Source of the DNA: Oribacterium sp.
GTDB lineage: Bacteria > Bacillota_A > Clostridia > Lachnospirales > Lachnospiraceae
Assembly (NCBI GenBank): GCA_004554245.1
Contig: SFND01000008.1
Span: forward strand, 1-64,000
DNA length: 64,000 nucleotides
Direction: 5' to 3'
The notes under the pieces were generated by a model. That model was not told where the DNA came from. It saw only the letters and a list, made by a program, of their open reading frames with translations, and did not search any database. Below, in pieces: positions 52,026 through 61,093 of this stretch (position 1 is its first letter; every line of letters begins with the position of its first letter). Both the position numbers and the translations under genes were made by a program.

Positions 52026-53186
52026 ATGAAGAGACAGACGATTTTTTCTTTCAGAGGACGCAGAAAGTGCCTGCTGTTGAGTCTTGGCGGCGTCGTTCTG
52101 CTGAGTCAGCTGCCTGGATGCAGTACGGCAGCGGCCGATGCGTCGAAGAAGGCGAGCTCGCAGAGTACAGGCGGTGCCGGTGTGGCGTCGACAGCGGGTG
52201 CGGATGCTGCGGGGACCACAGACGCACAGACGAATCAGTCGCAGACATCACAGGAGAAGCGGAAAAAGGTCCCGGAATATGTGTTCAGCTATGCCGATAA
52301 CCAGACGGGCAATTATCCGACCGTCCAGGCAGCGCGCCGCTTTGCAGACCAGGTGAATCAGGAAACCGATGGCCGCATCGAGATACGTGTATATCCGAAC
52401 GCAGAGCTCGGGGATGAGGATTCTACGGTACGACAGGTATCCTATGGTGGCATCGATTTCTGTCGTTGTTCGCTCTCGAATCTGCCGGACTATAGTGAAG
52501 AAACGCTCGTACTGCAGCTGCCCTATCTATATGAGGACCGAGACCATATGTGGCGGGTACTGGATGGGGAGATCGGGGCACAGGTGAAGGACAGCTTCCA
52601 GGGAAGCGGTATGGTTGCACTTTCCTGGTTTGATGCCGGCGTTCGTAATTTCTATACGACGGATGAAGCGATCCACTGCCTCGAGGACATGCAGGGGATG
52701 AAGATCCGTGTCCAGCAGGCAGAACTCGCAGAAGATATGGTCGAGGCGCTGGGGGCGGAAGCCGTGCCGATCGTCTACGAAGCCGTCAAGGATGCGCTGC
52801 AGACCGGTGAGATCGATGGCGCGGAAAATAACTGGGCGTCCTACGAGGCGATGCAGCATGACGAAATCGCCCGGTACTATACCGTGGATGAGCATATGCG
52901 CGTTCCGGAGCTGATGCTCGTCAGCAGTGCGACCTGGGAGCAGCTTTCCGCGGAGGATCAGGCGACGATTCAGCGCTGTGCGGATGCGGCCGGCCTCTAT
53001 GAGCGTGAGCTCTGGACGGCACGTGAAACGAGTGCACGGGAGAAGTGCCTTCAGGAGGGCACCGTCGAAATCGTGCTGCCAGAGCGGGAAAAGAAGCGCT
53101 TCCGGGATGCGGTTTCTCCTCTTTACAAAAAGTACTGCGGGGATTATGCTGAACTCGTTGAAAAAATCAATGAAATAAGAGATTGA
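52026..53186 (+). CDS. Second TRAP-type substrate-binding lipoprotein (DctP-like), orphan
   Basis: 386 residues. Lipobox LPGC, Ser/Ala/Thr spacer, then DctP-type fold with the region MQGMKIRVQQAELAEDMVEALGAEAVP and EIDGAENNWASYEA. No permease genes adjoin it; it may share the dctQM system or act as sensor subunit for the YesM kinase. Starts possible at GTG 52008 and ATG 52026, neither with a good ribosome binding site; translational coupling with the YcxB-like gene (27-bp gap) is likely. murC follows 18 bp later. Confidence 0.78.
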   Translation: MKRQTIFSFRGRRKCLLLSLGGVVLLSQLPGCSTAAADASKKASSQSTGGAGVASTAGADAAGTTDAQTNQSQTSQEKRKKVPEYVFSYADNQTGNYPTVQAARRFADQVNQETDGRIEIRVYPNAELGDEDSTVRQVSYGGIDFCRCSLSNLPDYSEETLVLQLPYLYEDRDHMWRVLDGEIGAQVKDSFQGSGMVALSWFDAGVRNFYTTDEAIHCLEDMQGMKIRVQQAELAEDMVEALGAEAVPIVYEAVKDALQTGEIDGAENNWASYEAMQHDEIARYYTVDEHMRVPELMLVSSATWEQLSAEDQATIQRCADAAGLYERELWTARETSAREKCLQEGTVEIVLPEREKKRFRDAVSPLYKKYCGDYAELVEKINEIRD

Positions 53187-53204
53187 TTAGAAGGTAGAGA
53201 ATAT

Positions 53205-54608
53205 ATGTATCAGATTCAGTTTGATAAGCCTGTACACGTTCATTTCATCGGTATCGGCGGTATTTCCATGAGCGGTCTCGCCGAGATCCTGCTCTCACGG
53301 AAGTTTCCGGTGTCCGGCTCTGACAGCCATGAGTCAGCATTGACCGACCAGCTGGCAGCGCAGGGCGCGGTAGTCCACTATCCGCAGATGGCAGAGAACA
53401 TCACAGATGACATCGACGTCGTCGTCTATACGGCGGCGATTCACCCGGATAACCCGGAGTTCAGAGCCGCACAGGAGAAGAATCTCCCGATGCTGACCCG
53501 GGCCCAGCTTCTCGGTGAGATCATGCGGAACTATAAGGAGGCGATCAATGTCTCGGGCACCCATGGAAAGACGACCACGACCTCGATGATCACGGAGATC
53601 CTGCTCGAGGCGCATAAGGATCCGACCGTTTCTGTCGGCGGCATGCTGAAGGACATCGGTGGAAACATCCGCGTCGGTGGACAGGAGACCTTCGTCGTGG
53701 AGGCCTGTGAGTACACGAACTCGTTTCTCAGCTTCTTCCCGACCATCGAGGTCATCCTGAACGTCGAAGCCGATCACCTCGACTTTTTTAAGGACATCGA
53801 TGATATTCGTCACAGCTTTAAGCTCTTCGCAGAGAAGCTGCCGGAGGATGGCCTGCTGGTGATCAATAAGGACATCAAGCACAGTGAGTATTTCACGCAG
53901 GCGCTGAAGTGCCGGGTAGTCACCTTCGGACACGAGAAGGATGCAGACTATACGGCAAACTTCATCAGCTACGATAAGTTCGCACACCCGAGCTATACCC
54001 TTTTCTATAAGGGCGAAGAGCTGGCACAGGTGGAGCTCGGCGTTACCGGCGAGCATAATATCTATAACTCGCTTGCGGCGGTTGCCGTCGCTCGCTCTCT
54101 CGATATCCCGATGGAGACGATCCTGCGTGGTCTGAAGCGCTTCACCGGTACAGATCGCCGATTCCAGAAGAAGGGCAGTGTGAACGGCTTCACCATCATC
54201 GATGACTATGCGCATCATCCACAGGAGATCGCAGCGACCATCGAGGCGGCGAAGAAGTATCCGCACCGGAAGCTCTGGATCGTATTCCAGCCGCATACCT
54301 ACAGTCGTACGGCGGCGCTGCTGGATGATTTTGCAGGCGCGCTGAGCCAGGCGGATGAGATCGTGCTGGCGGACATCTATGCGGCACGAGAGAAGAACAC
54401 CATCGGCATCTGCTCCGATGATCTGCGGAAGCATATGCTCGAGCAGAATACAAATGTATATTACATTCCGAAGTTTGAAGACATCGAGGACTTCCTCCTG
54501 CAGCATGTAGAGGAGGGGGATGTCCTGATTACGATGGGCGCGGGCGACATCTATAAGGTCGGCGACGACCTGCTGAAGCAGCCGGGTGCCATCGTGGAAG
54601 AAGCCTGA
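53205..54608 (+). CDS. murC: UDP-N-acetylmuramate-L-alanine ligase (MurC)
   Basis: 467 residues. Cytoplasmic ATP-dependent ligase adding L-Ala to UDP-MurNAc in peptidoglycan synthesis. Seen: HFIGIGGISMSGLAEIL nucleotide-binding start, P-loop GTHGKTTTTSM (about 117), EACEYTNSFL and DDYAHHPQEIAAT. Normal length. It follows the orphan DctP gene by 18 bp, an odd pairing; a strong terminator ends the unit. Confidence 0.96.
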   Translation: MYQIQFDKPVHVHFIGIGGISMSGLAEILLSRKFPVSGSDSHESALTDQLAAQGAVVHYPQMAENITDDIDVVVYTAAIHPDNPEFRAAQEKNLPMLTRAQLLGEIMRNYKEAINVSGTHGKTTTTSMITEILLEAHKDPTVSVGGMLKDIGGNIRVGGQETFVVEACEYTNSFLSFFPTIEVILNVEADHLDFFKDIDDIRHSFKLFAEKLPEDGLLVINKDIKHSEYFTQALKCRVVTFGHEKDADYTANFISYDKFAHPSYTLFYKGEELAQVELGVTGEHNIYNSLAAVAVARSLDIPMETILRGLKRFTGTDRRFQKKGSVNGFTIIDDYAHHPQEIAATIEAAKKYPHRKLWIVFQPHTYSRTAALLDDFAGALSQADEIVLADIYAAREKNTIGICSDDLRKHMLEQNTNVYYIPKFEDIEDFLLQHVEEGDVLITMGAGDIYKVGDDLLKQPGAIVEEA

Positions 54609-54614
54609 TCAGAC

Positions 54615-54653
54615 GAGGCCAGAACCCCTTACGCGGGTTCTGGCCTCATTTTG
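54615..54653 (+). terminator. Terminator after murC
   Basis: 13-bp stem GAGGCCAGAACCC / GGGTTCTGGCCTC then ATTTTG. Confidence 0.8.
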
Positions 54654-54696
54654 TATTACGAATCCCGCCGGGCCACCTGCCAGATCCGACTGAAAA

Positions 54697-54710
54697 TGTA
54701 AGCGTTTACC
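54697..54710. promoter_or_regulatory. cre-like site, one mismatch
   Basis: TGTAAGCGTTTACC fits the cre consensus at 13 of 14 positions. No promoter for a sugar gene is near; may be chance. Confidence 0.3.
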
Positions 54711-54762
54711 AAAAAGAAATAAGTTTTCATCAACAGATATTAATGGAAATCCACCGCTATGC

Positions 54763-54938
54763 TGTGGATAAACACCGGATTGTACTATTTAAATACAATC
54801 CGCTGCCGCTCTTGACATCGATTTTACGCGCTTTTACACATTGCAATAAAATTGTAAACAATTTAGAATCGAGATGTAGGTCTTGACTTTTCAGCTGTGA
54901 ACATTATCCACCGCGATGTGGATAACTTAGGTGGATAA
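54763..54938. promoter_or_regulatory. DnaA box cluster
   Basis: Perfect boxes TGTGGATAA at 54763-54771 and 54917-54925; one-mismatch boxes TTATCCACC at 54904-54912 and GGTGGATAA at 54930-54938. Three of the four fall within 35 bp. Weaker matches occur at 54832-54840 and 54979-54987. AT-rich DNA lies between the first and second box. No dnaA gene is near. Confidence 0.65.
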
Positions 54939-55134
54939 AGTTGTGGACTGGATCGGTTGAAGAGCTTTGCACCCTGTGTTATCATCATTTCACCGAAGCA
55001 AACGGTGGTTCTGCCACTGGGCATTGCGGTGGGCGCGTACCCTGAGAACGACGTCTGCGTGATCGATTTTGCATCGGATTTTTTTAACTGTAGATTTCCG
55101 TATCACGGAATGTAGATAGAACCGGGTAGTTGAG

Positions 55135-55944
55135 ATGGGCACAAATATTGTTGATAACCTTGCGGTACATGCGACCTGTATTTCGAACGATTTTCTGGAT
55201 AAGTATCTGGGATCGGCGAACGGGGATTATATAAAAGTATATCTTCTGATGCTTCGGCATAAGGGAGAGCAGTTTACGGTGACGGATGCGGCGGATGCAC
55301 TGAACCTGACCGACGGTGATATCGAGCGTGCCGTGCGCTACTGGGAGAAGCAGGGCGTTTTTAAGGCGGGGACCGATGCCCTCGTTCGCGAGGAGCTCCG
55401 CGAGACCTGCGATATGGAGGCGGAAGCAGAGGCGCAGAGCGCTGCGGCGGCTGTTTCGACCGCGATTCCGGCACAGGCGATGGAGCAGGCCGAGCAGAAG
55501 CTCGAGAAGCTTTCCGGTACCGTCGATGATGTGTTCGATGACGAGGAGTTCGCCGGTATTCTGTTTGTGGCGAAGCATGTGCTGCCGACACTTCCGAGCA
55601 TCCGTCAGGTGGAGACGCTTCAGTATATGTATAAAGATCTCCACATGCAGGCAGATGTCATCGAGTATCTGCTTGAGTACTGTGCGAGCATCAAGAAGAC
55701 GACCAGCAAGTATCTGCAGGCTGTCGCGATCAACTGGCACGAGCAGGGCATCGTCACGCTGGCACAGGCACGGGAGCTGATCAGGTCCTTCGAAGAGAAG
55801 AAGACGAAAAAGAAGACCCGTGGTTCCAGCTCCAGAAACAACAAGTTCCTTAACATCGAAAAGTCAGAAATCGATTATGACAGCATCGCACAGAAGCGTG
55901 TGCTGGACAGGATGAAGAATGGCACTCACGAATGCACAGTATAA
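55135..55944 (+). CDS. dnaD: DnaD-domain primosome protein
   Basis: 269 residues. N-terminal DnaD winged-helix-like part (about 1-90; YIKVYLLMLRHKGEQFTVTDAADALNLTDGDIERAVRYWEKQGVF), middle acidic linker, and C-terminal DnaD/DnaB2 domain with LEYCASIKKTTSKYLQAVAINWHEQGI (the YxxxIxxxW pattern). Acts with DnaI at replication start and restart. Start ATG 55135, weak ribosome binding site. Overlaps the next gene by 26 bp. The symbol is by family; paralogues are common. Confidence 0.82.
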   Translation: MGTNIVDNLAVHATCISNDFLDKYLGSANGDYIKVYLLMLRHKGEQFTVTDAADALNLTDGDIERAVRYWEKQGVFKAGTDALVREELRETCDMEAEAEAQSAAAAVSTAIPAQAMEQAEQKLEKLSGTVDDVFDDEEFAGILFVAKHVLPTLPSIRQVETLQYMYKDLHMQADVIEYLLEYCASIKKTTSKYLQAVAINWHEQGIVTLAQARELIRSFEEKKTKKKTRGSSSRNNKFLNIEKSEIDYDSIAQKRVLDRMKNGTHECTV

Positions 55945-56890
55945 TCAAATCATGCACGTCTATGACGTCCGTCGGATGAAGGATGCGCTGCATCTCGAGG
56001 CACGGAAAAAGGACGCGTATCAGAAGCTTCCGGAGCTGAAGGCTCTGGAGGCTTCTGTGCGCGCAGAGGCGGGGCGCACGCTCCAGCTGATGCGCGAGGG
56101 ACAGAAGGAGGAGCTTCGGAACCTGAAGGACCATATCCGCGCCATCGGCGAGGAGAAGAAGGATCTGCTCGTGCGAAACGGCTTCCCGGCAGACTATCTC
56201 GAGATGCAGTATACCTGTCCGGACTGCCAGGATACCGGCTTCATCGGTGGAGAGAAGTGTCACTGCTTCAAAAATATGCAGATGCAGTTTATCTATCAGC
56301 AGTCCCATCTTGGGCGTATCGTACGAACACAGAACTTCGATCACTTCGATCTCACACGCTTCGATGATCGGGAGTTGATCGATGGTGCGGGCGGAAAGAC
56401 GAACCGTCAGTATATGGCGGAGGTCCGGAATCTGCTGCTGGACTGGACGCAGAACTTCGATGAGCGGCACGGCAACGTGATCCTGATGGGAAATCCGGGT
56501 ACCGGAAAGACCTTCCTCATCAACTGTGTGGCGAAGGCGCTGATGGACAGCTACCATTCGGTGATCTACTTCACCAGCACGGATCTCTTCGACAGCTTTT
56601 CGAGAGCGCTCCGGCATGATGTGGAGGAGCAGGAGGAAACAGAGGATGCGATCCTGAACTGCGATCTCCTCGTGATCGACGATCTCGGTACGGAGATGAA
56701 CAACAGCTATACGACCTCGCGTCTCTTTTATGTGCTGAATCAGCGGATGGTACTGCACAAGTCCGTGATGATTTCGACGAATCTGAATTTTCGGGCGATG
56801 CAGGACCGTTATTCTGATCGTATCGTCTCCCGTATCATGGCGGAGTACGACTACATCCCGCTCTACGGAGTGGACCAAAGGCTGCGCTGA
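55919..56890 (+). CDS. DnaC/DnaI-like helicase loader ATPase
   Basis: 323 residues. N-terminal zinc-finger-like region CPDCQDTGFIGGEKCHC from Cys100, then AAA+ ATPase: Walker A GNPGTGKTF (about 190-198), Walker B LLVIDDLGTE (about 255), Arg finger region DRYSDRIVSRI. Loads DnaB/DnaC replicative helicase in Bacillota. ATG 55919 overlaps dnaD by 26 bp; a later ATG at 55952 has no better binding site. Together with DnaD it forms a primosome operon. Confidence 0.85.
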   Translation: MALTNAQYNQIMHVYDVRRMKDALHLEARKKDAYQKLPELKALEASVRAEAGRTLQLMREGQKEELRNLKDHIRAIGEEKKDLLVRNGFPADYLEMQYTCPDCQDTGFIGGEKCHCFKNMQMQFIYQQSHLGRIVRTQNFDHFDLTRFDDRELIDGAGGKTNRQYMAEVRNLLLDWTQNFDERHGNVILMGNPGTGKTFLINCVAKALMDSYHSVIYFTSTDLFDSFSRALRHDVEEQEETEDAILNCDLLVIDDLGTEMNNSYTTSRLFYVLNQRMVLHKSVMISTNLNFRAMQDRYSDRIVSRIMAEYDYIPLYGVDQRLR

Positions 56891-56931
56891 GCCGAAAGCC
56901 CATAGGCCTCTGGGATAGGTGGAAAAAGCTA

Positions 56932-56963
56932 CCGCCCACCGGGTCCTCTGTCTGTACTGTTAT
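56932..56963. repeat. C-rich dispersed repeat
   Basis: CCGCCCACCGGGTCCTCTG then TCTGTACTGTTATGG; another copy of the family at 11516. Confidence 0.5.
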
Positions 56964-57002
56964 GGAAAAAGCTGTAGTTATAGAATGTATGGTAAAAAAA
57001 TG

Positions 57003-57030
57003 TTGACAGTCATGACTGTTTACATATATA
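57003..57030 (+). promoter_or_regulatory. prs promoter with 14-bp palindrome
   Basis: TTGACA (57003-57008), 16-bp spacer, TATATA (57025-57030). A perfect palindrome ACAGTCATGACTGT (57006-57019) covers the -35 edge and the spacer, the position expected for a repressor operator. Confidence 0.65.
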
Positions 57031-57076
57031 AAGAAGGTTGATTTGAGATTGGAACGTTTCTAAGGAGGAGAGAGAA

Positions 57077-58291
57077 ATGTCAGATTCCAGAACTTCAGAG
57101 TTTATTGAGCGTATCCCGGTGGGACCACTGGCGCTGATGCCGCTCGATTCGATCCAGCCACTGGGCCAGAAGGTCGATGAGTATCTTTCTACATGGCGTA
57201 CCCAGCGTGAGAGTGATCACAAGGAGACCATCGCGTTCAACGGTTACCAGAAGGACAGCTATATCGTACAGGCGAAGGTGTCCCGCTTCGGCTCCGGTGA
57301 GGCGAAGGCGAACATCCTCGAGACCGTACGTGGCGTGGATCTGTATCTGATGGTTGACGTCATGAACTATGCACAGACCTACAGCCTGTTCGGCCAGGTG
57401 AACCACATGTCCCCGGATGATCACTACAGTGATCTGAAGCGCGTCATCGCAGCGACGACCGGCAAGGCGAAGCGCATCAATGTCATCATGCCGTTCATGT
57501 ATGAGTCCCGCCAGCACAAGCGTACCGGACGTGAGTCCCTCGACTGCGCGATGATGCTCCAGGAGCTTCATGCGATGGGCGTGGAGAACTTCATCACTTT
57601 CGATGCACATGATCCACGTGTCATGAATGCGATCCCGCAGGACAGCTTTGACAACATCTCCTGCTCCTACCAGTTCATCAAGTCGATCCTCGCACATGTA
57701 GAGGACCTCGATATCGATAAGAACCACATGATGATCATCTCTCCGGATGAGGGTGGCATGAGCCGTGCGATCTACTACGCAAACGTGCTCGGCATCGACA
57801 TGGGTATGTTCTATAAGAGACGTGACTACTCAAAGGTAGTCAACGGCCGTAACCCGATCGTGGCCCATGAGTTCCTCGGCGCAGACGTAGAGGGTAAGGA
57901 TGTATTTATCATCGACGATATGATCTCCTCCGGTGAGTCCCTCATCGATACGGCCAAGGAGCTGAAGGAGCGTAAGGCGAGACGTGTCTTCGCATGCTGC
58001 ACCTTCGGTCTCTTCACCTCCGGCTTCAACAAGTTCGACCAGGCGTACGCAAACGGCACCTTAAACGGTGTCTTCACCACGAACCTGATCTACCAGCAGC
58101 CGGAGCTTCTGACGAAGCCGTGGTACATCAGCGTCGATATGGCGAAGTACATCGCCCTCATCATCGACAACCTGAATCATGATATGTCGATCTCCTCGAT
58201 CCTGGATTCCAGCCAGAAAATCAACGATAAGGTCGCTGCCTACAGAGCACATCGCGAGGAGATGACCCAGCAGATGGAGCTTCCACTGTAA
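57077..58291 (+). CDS. prs: Ribose-phosphate pyrophosphokinase (PRPP synthetase), long form
   Basis: 404 residues against about 315 for the usual enzyme; extra residues at the N-terminus and inserted in the middle are typical of a Lachnospiraceae-type variant, as far as I can judge. Makes PRPP from ribose 5-phosphate and ATP. Seen: FGQVNHMSPDDHYSDLKRVIAATTGKAKRINVIMPFMYESRQHKR and the PRPP loop VFIIDDMISSGESL. GGAGG 6-7 nt before ATG. Terminator follows. Confidence 0.85.
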   Translation: MSDSRTSEFIERIPVGPLALMPLDSIQPLGQKVDEYLSTWRTQRESDHKETIAFNGYQKDSYIVQAKVSRFGSGEAKANILETVRGVDLYLMVDVMNYAQTYSLFGQVNHMSPDDHYSDLKRVIAATTGKAKRINVIMPFMYESRQHKRTGRESLDCAMMLQELHAMGVENFITFDAHDPRVMNAIPQDSFDNISCSYQFIKSILAHVEDLDIDKNHMMIISPDEGGMSRAIYYANVLGIDMGMFYKRRDYSKVVNGRNPIVAHEFLGADVEGKDVFIIDDMISSGESLIDTAKELKERKARRVFACCTFGLFTSGFNKFDQAYANGTLNGVFTTNLIYQQPELLTKPWYISVDMAKYIALIIDNLNHDMSISSILDSSQKINDKVAAYRAHREEMTQQMELPL

Positions 58292-58413
58292 ATCGCATGG
58301 ATTGTGCCGTGTTCGGACGTGATACTGAACCAACTGCCCGGAGATGGCGGTGTGTATCAAAAGACGTTCCGATCCACAGGATCCGCTGACCGATATATGG
58401 ATCGATATACGAA

Positions 58414-58442
58414 AGAGTCGCCGTTGCAGGCGGCTCTTTTTC
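58414..58442 (+). terminator. Terminator after prs
   Basis: AGAGTCGCC / GGCGGCTCT stem, GTTGCA loop, TTTTTC. It ends only 18 bp before the acyltransferase start. Confidence 0.75.
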
Positions 58443-58459
58443 TATGTAAAATAAAGGCT

Positions 58460-59773
58460 ATGAATCCGACACAAGAAAACAGATTTCGAAATAAAATAAA
58501 CTGGTACGTCTTCCTGATGTCCCTGCTCGTCGTCCTGATTCACAGCGTAAACCTCGCGATCGACAACACGACGCTCAGCTCGATGATCCTGACCGCAGAC
58601 CATACCGGTGCAGAGCTTGCCGGCATCACCGGCGTCGCCGGCCACGTCGAGCACCTTCTGTCGAACGCCCTCGGGCAGATGGCGGTGCCGGGCTTCTTTC
58701 TGATCTCCGGCTACCTCTTCTTCCGGACACTGCATGGCTTCCGGGATATCGGGCGGAAGTGGCAGGAGCGGGTCTGGTCGCTGCTCGTACCCTATGGCGC
58801 ATGGAATGTGCTCTGGTATCTCGCTTACGTGCTGACCGGCCGTCGGCACTTCTCCCTCACGGCGATGAGTGAGGCTGCTGCGAACCACAGCTGTAATCCG
58901 ACCTTCTGGTATATGTACCAGCTGATGCTGCTGACGCTCCTCGCGCCTCTTCTCTACCTGCTGCTCCGGAACGCGTTCGTGATGCTTCTGTCACTTCTCC
59001 TGCTCGCCACCGCGATCGGTGCAGGCGCCACGCTCCCGCTGGTCAATGCAGACGCCCTCATCTATTATGGCGTCGGCGCCCTGTTCGCCTGTCATGGACG
59101 GGGGCTGTTCGAAGGCGCCGCAGCGGACGCCCGGCTTCTCCAGAAGGCGATGCCTGGAAAGGTGAAAGGGGAGGCGGAGATCGTCGTCCTGCCGGTGGCA
59201 GCGAACGCCCGTCAGCGTCGCAGCTCCATGGAGAGAGGGTGCCGCATCGCCGGCATTGGCCTCCTGCTGCTGGCATGGCTGCTGCAGATCCTGACCCCGG
59301 CGAAGCTGATGAGCTTCGTGCTCTACGATGGGAGCGGCATCGCGCGGATGTCGATGCCGGCCTACCTCATGAGTGGAGGGCCACTGGCACGCTGGATCGG
59401 AAAGGGGCTTCAGCAGCTTCCACTCTTTGTGCTTTCACTGTCCGGGAGTGGTGCGCAGGCGCTCGTCGCGATCGTGCGACGACTGCTGCTCGTGCTCGGC
59501 GTCTGGTTCGTCCTGCCTGGAGACCGTCTGCCGGAAGCGAAACCCTATATGAAAAACAGCTTCTTTCTGTACGCGGTGCATTATCCGATTGCGCGCGCAC
59601 AGTATTATATGATACAGTACTTGGGCATTCCGTACGAGGGATGGGGAGAAGCGGTGCGCCTCGCGCTGTACCTGCTGACCCCGGTGGTCGCTGTCGCGGC
59701 CGCGTATGGGCTGAAGCGTGTACTGAAACGATACCTGCCGCTGCAGTGGAAAATTCTCAGCGGAGGACGATAG
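58460..59773 (+). CDS. Acyltransferase-3-family membrane protein
   Basis: 437 residues with about 10 hydrophobic segments. NRFRNKINWYVFLMSLLVVLIHS (conserved His after TM1) and VPGFFLISGYLFFRTL fit acyltransferase family 3, whose members O-acylate cell-surface sugars. A polar stretch of about 50 residues (210-260) breaks the membrane part. ATG 58460 is used; the frame is open upstream through the prs terminator. Substrate unknown. Confidence 0.75.
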   Translation: MNPTQENRFRNKINWYVFLMSLLVVLIHSVNLAIDNTTLSSMILTADHTGAELAGITGVAGHVEHLLSNALGQMAVPGFFLISGYLFFRTLHGFRDIGRKWQERVWSLLVPYGAWNVLWYLAYVLTGRRHFSLTAMSEAAANHSCNPTFWYMYQLMLLTLLAPLLYLLLRNAFVMLLSLLLLATAIGAGATLPLVNADALIYYGVGALFACHGRGLFEGAAADARLLQKAMPGKVKGEAEIVVLPVAANARQRRSSMERGCRIAGIGLLLLAWLLQILTPAKLMSFVLYDGSGIARMSMPAYLMSGGPLARWIGKGLQQLPLFVLSLSGSGAQALVAIVRRLLLVLGVWFVLPGDRLPEAKPYMKNSFFLYAVHYPIARAQYYMIQYLGIPYEGWGEAVRLALYLLTPVVAVAAAYGLKRVLKRYLPLQWKILSGGR

Positions 59774-59780
59774 GAGTTCT

Positions 59781-60791
59781 ATGTTTATTGCAGATCATTG
59801 GAAAGATTATGAGGTTATCGACACATCAAACGGCGACAAGCTGGAGCGCTGGGGGAAGTATATCCTCCGTCGCCCGGATCCACAGGTTATCTGGCAGACA
59901 CCCTTCCGGAATCCGTACTGGAAGAAGCTGAACGGCCACTATCATCGCTCGAACAAGGGCGGCGGCGAGTGGGAGTTCTTCGATCTTCCGAAGCAGTGGA
60001 AGATTTCCTACGTGCTCGGTGGCGCGGATGCGGCTGCCTCGACCCTGGAGCCGGACGTGCGTGCGACCTACTGCCCGACGGTACCGGTCTATGCACAGCT
60101 CGAGAAGCTTCCTATAGAAAAACGCACCCTGACCTTCCACCTGAAGCCGTTTACGTTTAAGCATACCGGTCTCTTCCCGGAGCAGGCGGCGAACTGGGAC
60201 TGGTTCTCGGATCGTATCCTCGGGGAAGTGGAGCGCCGGAAGCAGGCGGGTATCGACCGTCCGGTGAAGGTGCTGAATCTCTTCGCCTATACGGGCGGTG
60301 CGACCCTGGCCGCGGCTGCGGCTGGTGCCCAGGTGACCCATGTGGACGCCTCGAAGGGCATGGTACAGTGGGCGAAGGAAAACGCAGAGGCCTCCCATCT
60401 CAAGGATGCGCCGATCCGCTGGCTTGTCGACGACTGTATGAAGTTCGTAGAGCGTGAGATCCGCCGTGGCAATACCTATGATGCGATCATCATGGATCCG
60501 CCATCCTATGGTCGTGGACCGAAGGGGGAGATCTGGAAGATCGAGGATTCGGTCTATCCGCTCGTGCAGCAGGCGGCGAAGCTGCTGACAGAAGACAGCA
60601 TCTTCTTCCTCATCAATTCCTACACGACCGGACTGCAGCCGGCGGTCATGAGCTATATGCTCGGCACGGCGATCCGTGCACGCCTCGGCGGTGTGATCCA
60701 CTCGGAAGAGGTCGGCCTGCCGGTGACGGAAACCGGACTCGTGCTGCCATGCGGCTGCAGCGGCCGCTGGGAAAGCTGCGAAAAGTCATAA
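59781..60791 (+). CDS. SAM-dependent methyltransferase, RlmI/RlmK-like class I
   Basis: 336 residues. N-terminal beta-rich region, then Rossmann methyltransferase with VLNLFAYTGGATLAAAAAGAQVTHVDAS (motif I), DDCMKF and MDPPSYGRGPKGEIWK (the DPPS motif of m5C/N-type RNA methyltransferases). Probably modifies rRNA, but target is not known. GGAG 9 nt before ATG; 7-bp gap from the acyltransferase gene, so possibly co-transcribed. Confidence 0.82.
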   Translation: MFIADHWKDYEVIDTSNGDKLERWGKYILRRPDPQVIWQTPFRNPYWKKLNGHYHRSNKGGGEWEFFDLPKQWKISYVLGGADAAASTLEPDVRATYCPTVPVYAQLEKLPIEKRTLTFHLKPFTFKHTGLFPEQAANWDWFSDRILGEVERRKQAGIDRPVKVLNLFAYTGGATLAAAAAGAQVTHVDASKGMVQWAKENAEASHLKDAPIRWLVDDCMKFVEREIRRGNTYDAIIMDPPSYGRGPKGEIWKIEDSVYPLVQQAAKLLTEDSIFFLINSYTTGLQPAVMSYMLGTAIRARLGGVIHSEEVGLPVTETGLVLPCGCSGRWESCEKS

Positions 60792-61093
60792 TAGTAGAGA
60801 AAACAGCATTGGCCGAAGGCGGTAGGCGTGACGAACGAAGCCACGGTGACGCGTGTGAATGTAAGAGAATCGTAAGCATTTCGCCGGGATTATTCAGTAT
60901 TCTTCATGGAATAGAAATTGCATTTGCATGAGTGAAAGGCTATTATTATAGCATAAGTATGATGCAGACTGGAAAATCGTCCGGTGAGGCGCACACGAGC
61001 GCATACATCCGGTCCGAAAGAGGACGGCGGCGACCGGAGCCAGTGCATCCACAGGCGTTGGGGCCGGTAGAGCCGGGTCCGGAGGGATACGAT
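60792..61093 (+). promoter_or_regulatory. Leader of the GW-repeat surface protein gene
   Basis: Promoter TTGCAT (60918-60923), 17-bp spacer, TATTAT (60941-60946), giving a leader of about 140 nt rich in GC. No gene recognised. Confidence 0.45.

Larger units (their letters stand above)
54654..55134. other. 480-bp non-coding region with DnaA boxes and AT-rich palindrome
   Basis: No gene seen. Contains a cre-like site, two perfect and two near-perfect DnaA boxes, and a perfect AT-rich palindrome AAATTGT-AA-ACAATTT (54849-54864) between them. The start of dnaD follows. Confidence 0.65.

Noticed and set aside
54697..54710. cre-like site before the DnaA box cluster as evidence of carbon control of dnaD
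   Set aside because: One mismatch and more than 400 bp from the gene; chance match not excluded.
54763..54938. Declaring the DnaA-box cluster to be oriC
   Set aside because: dnaA, dnaN and the usual neighbours are absent, and no skew data are available from this window.
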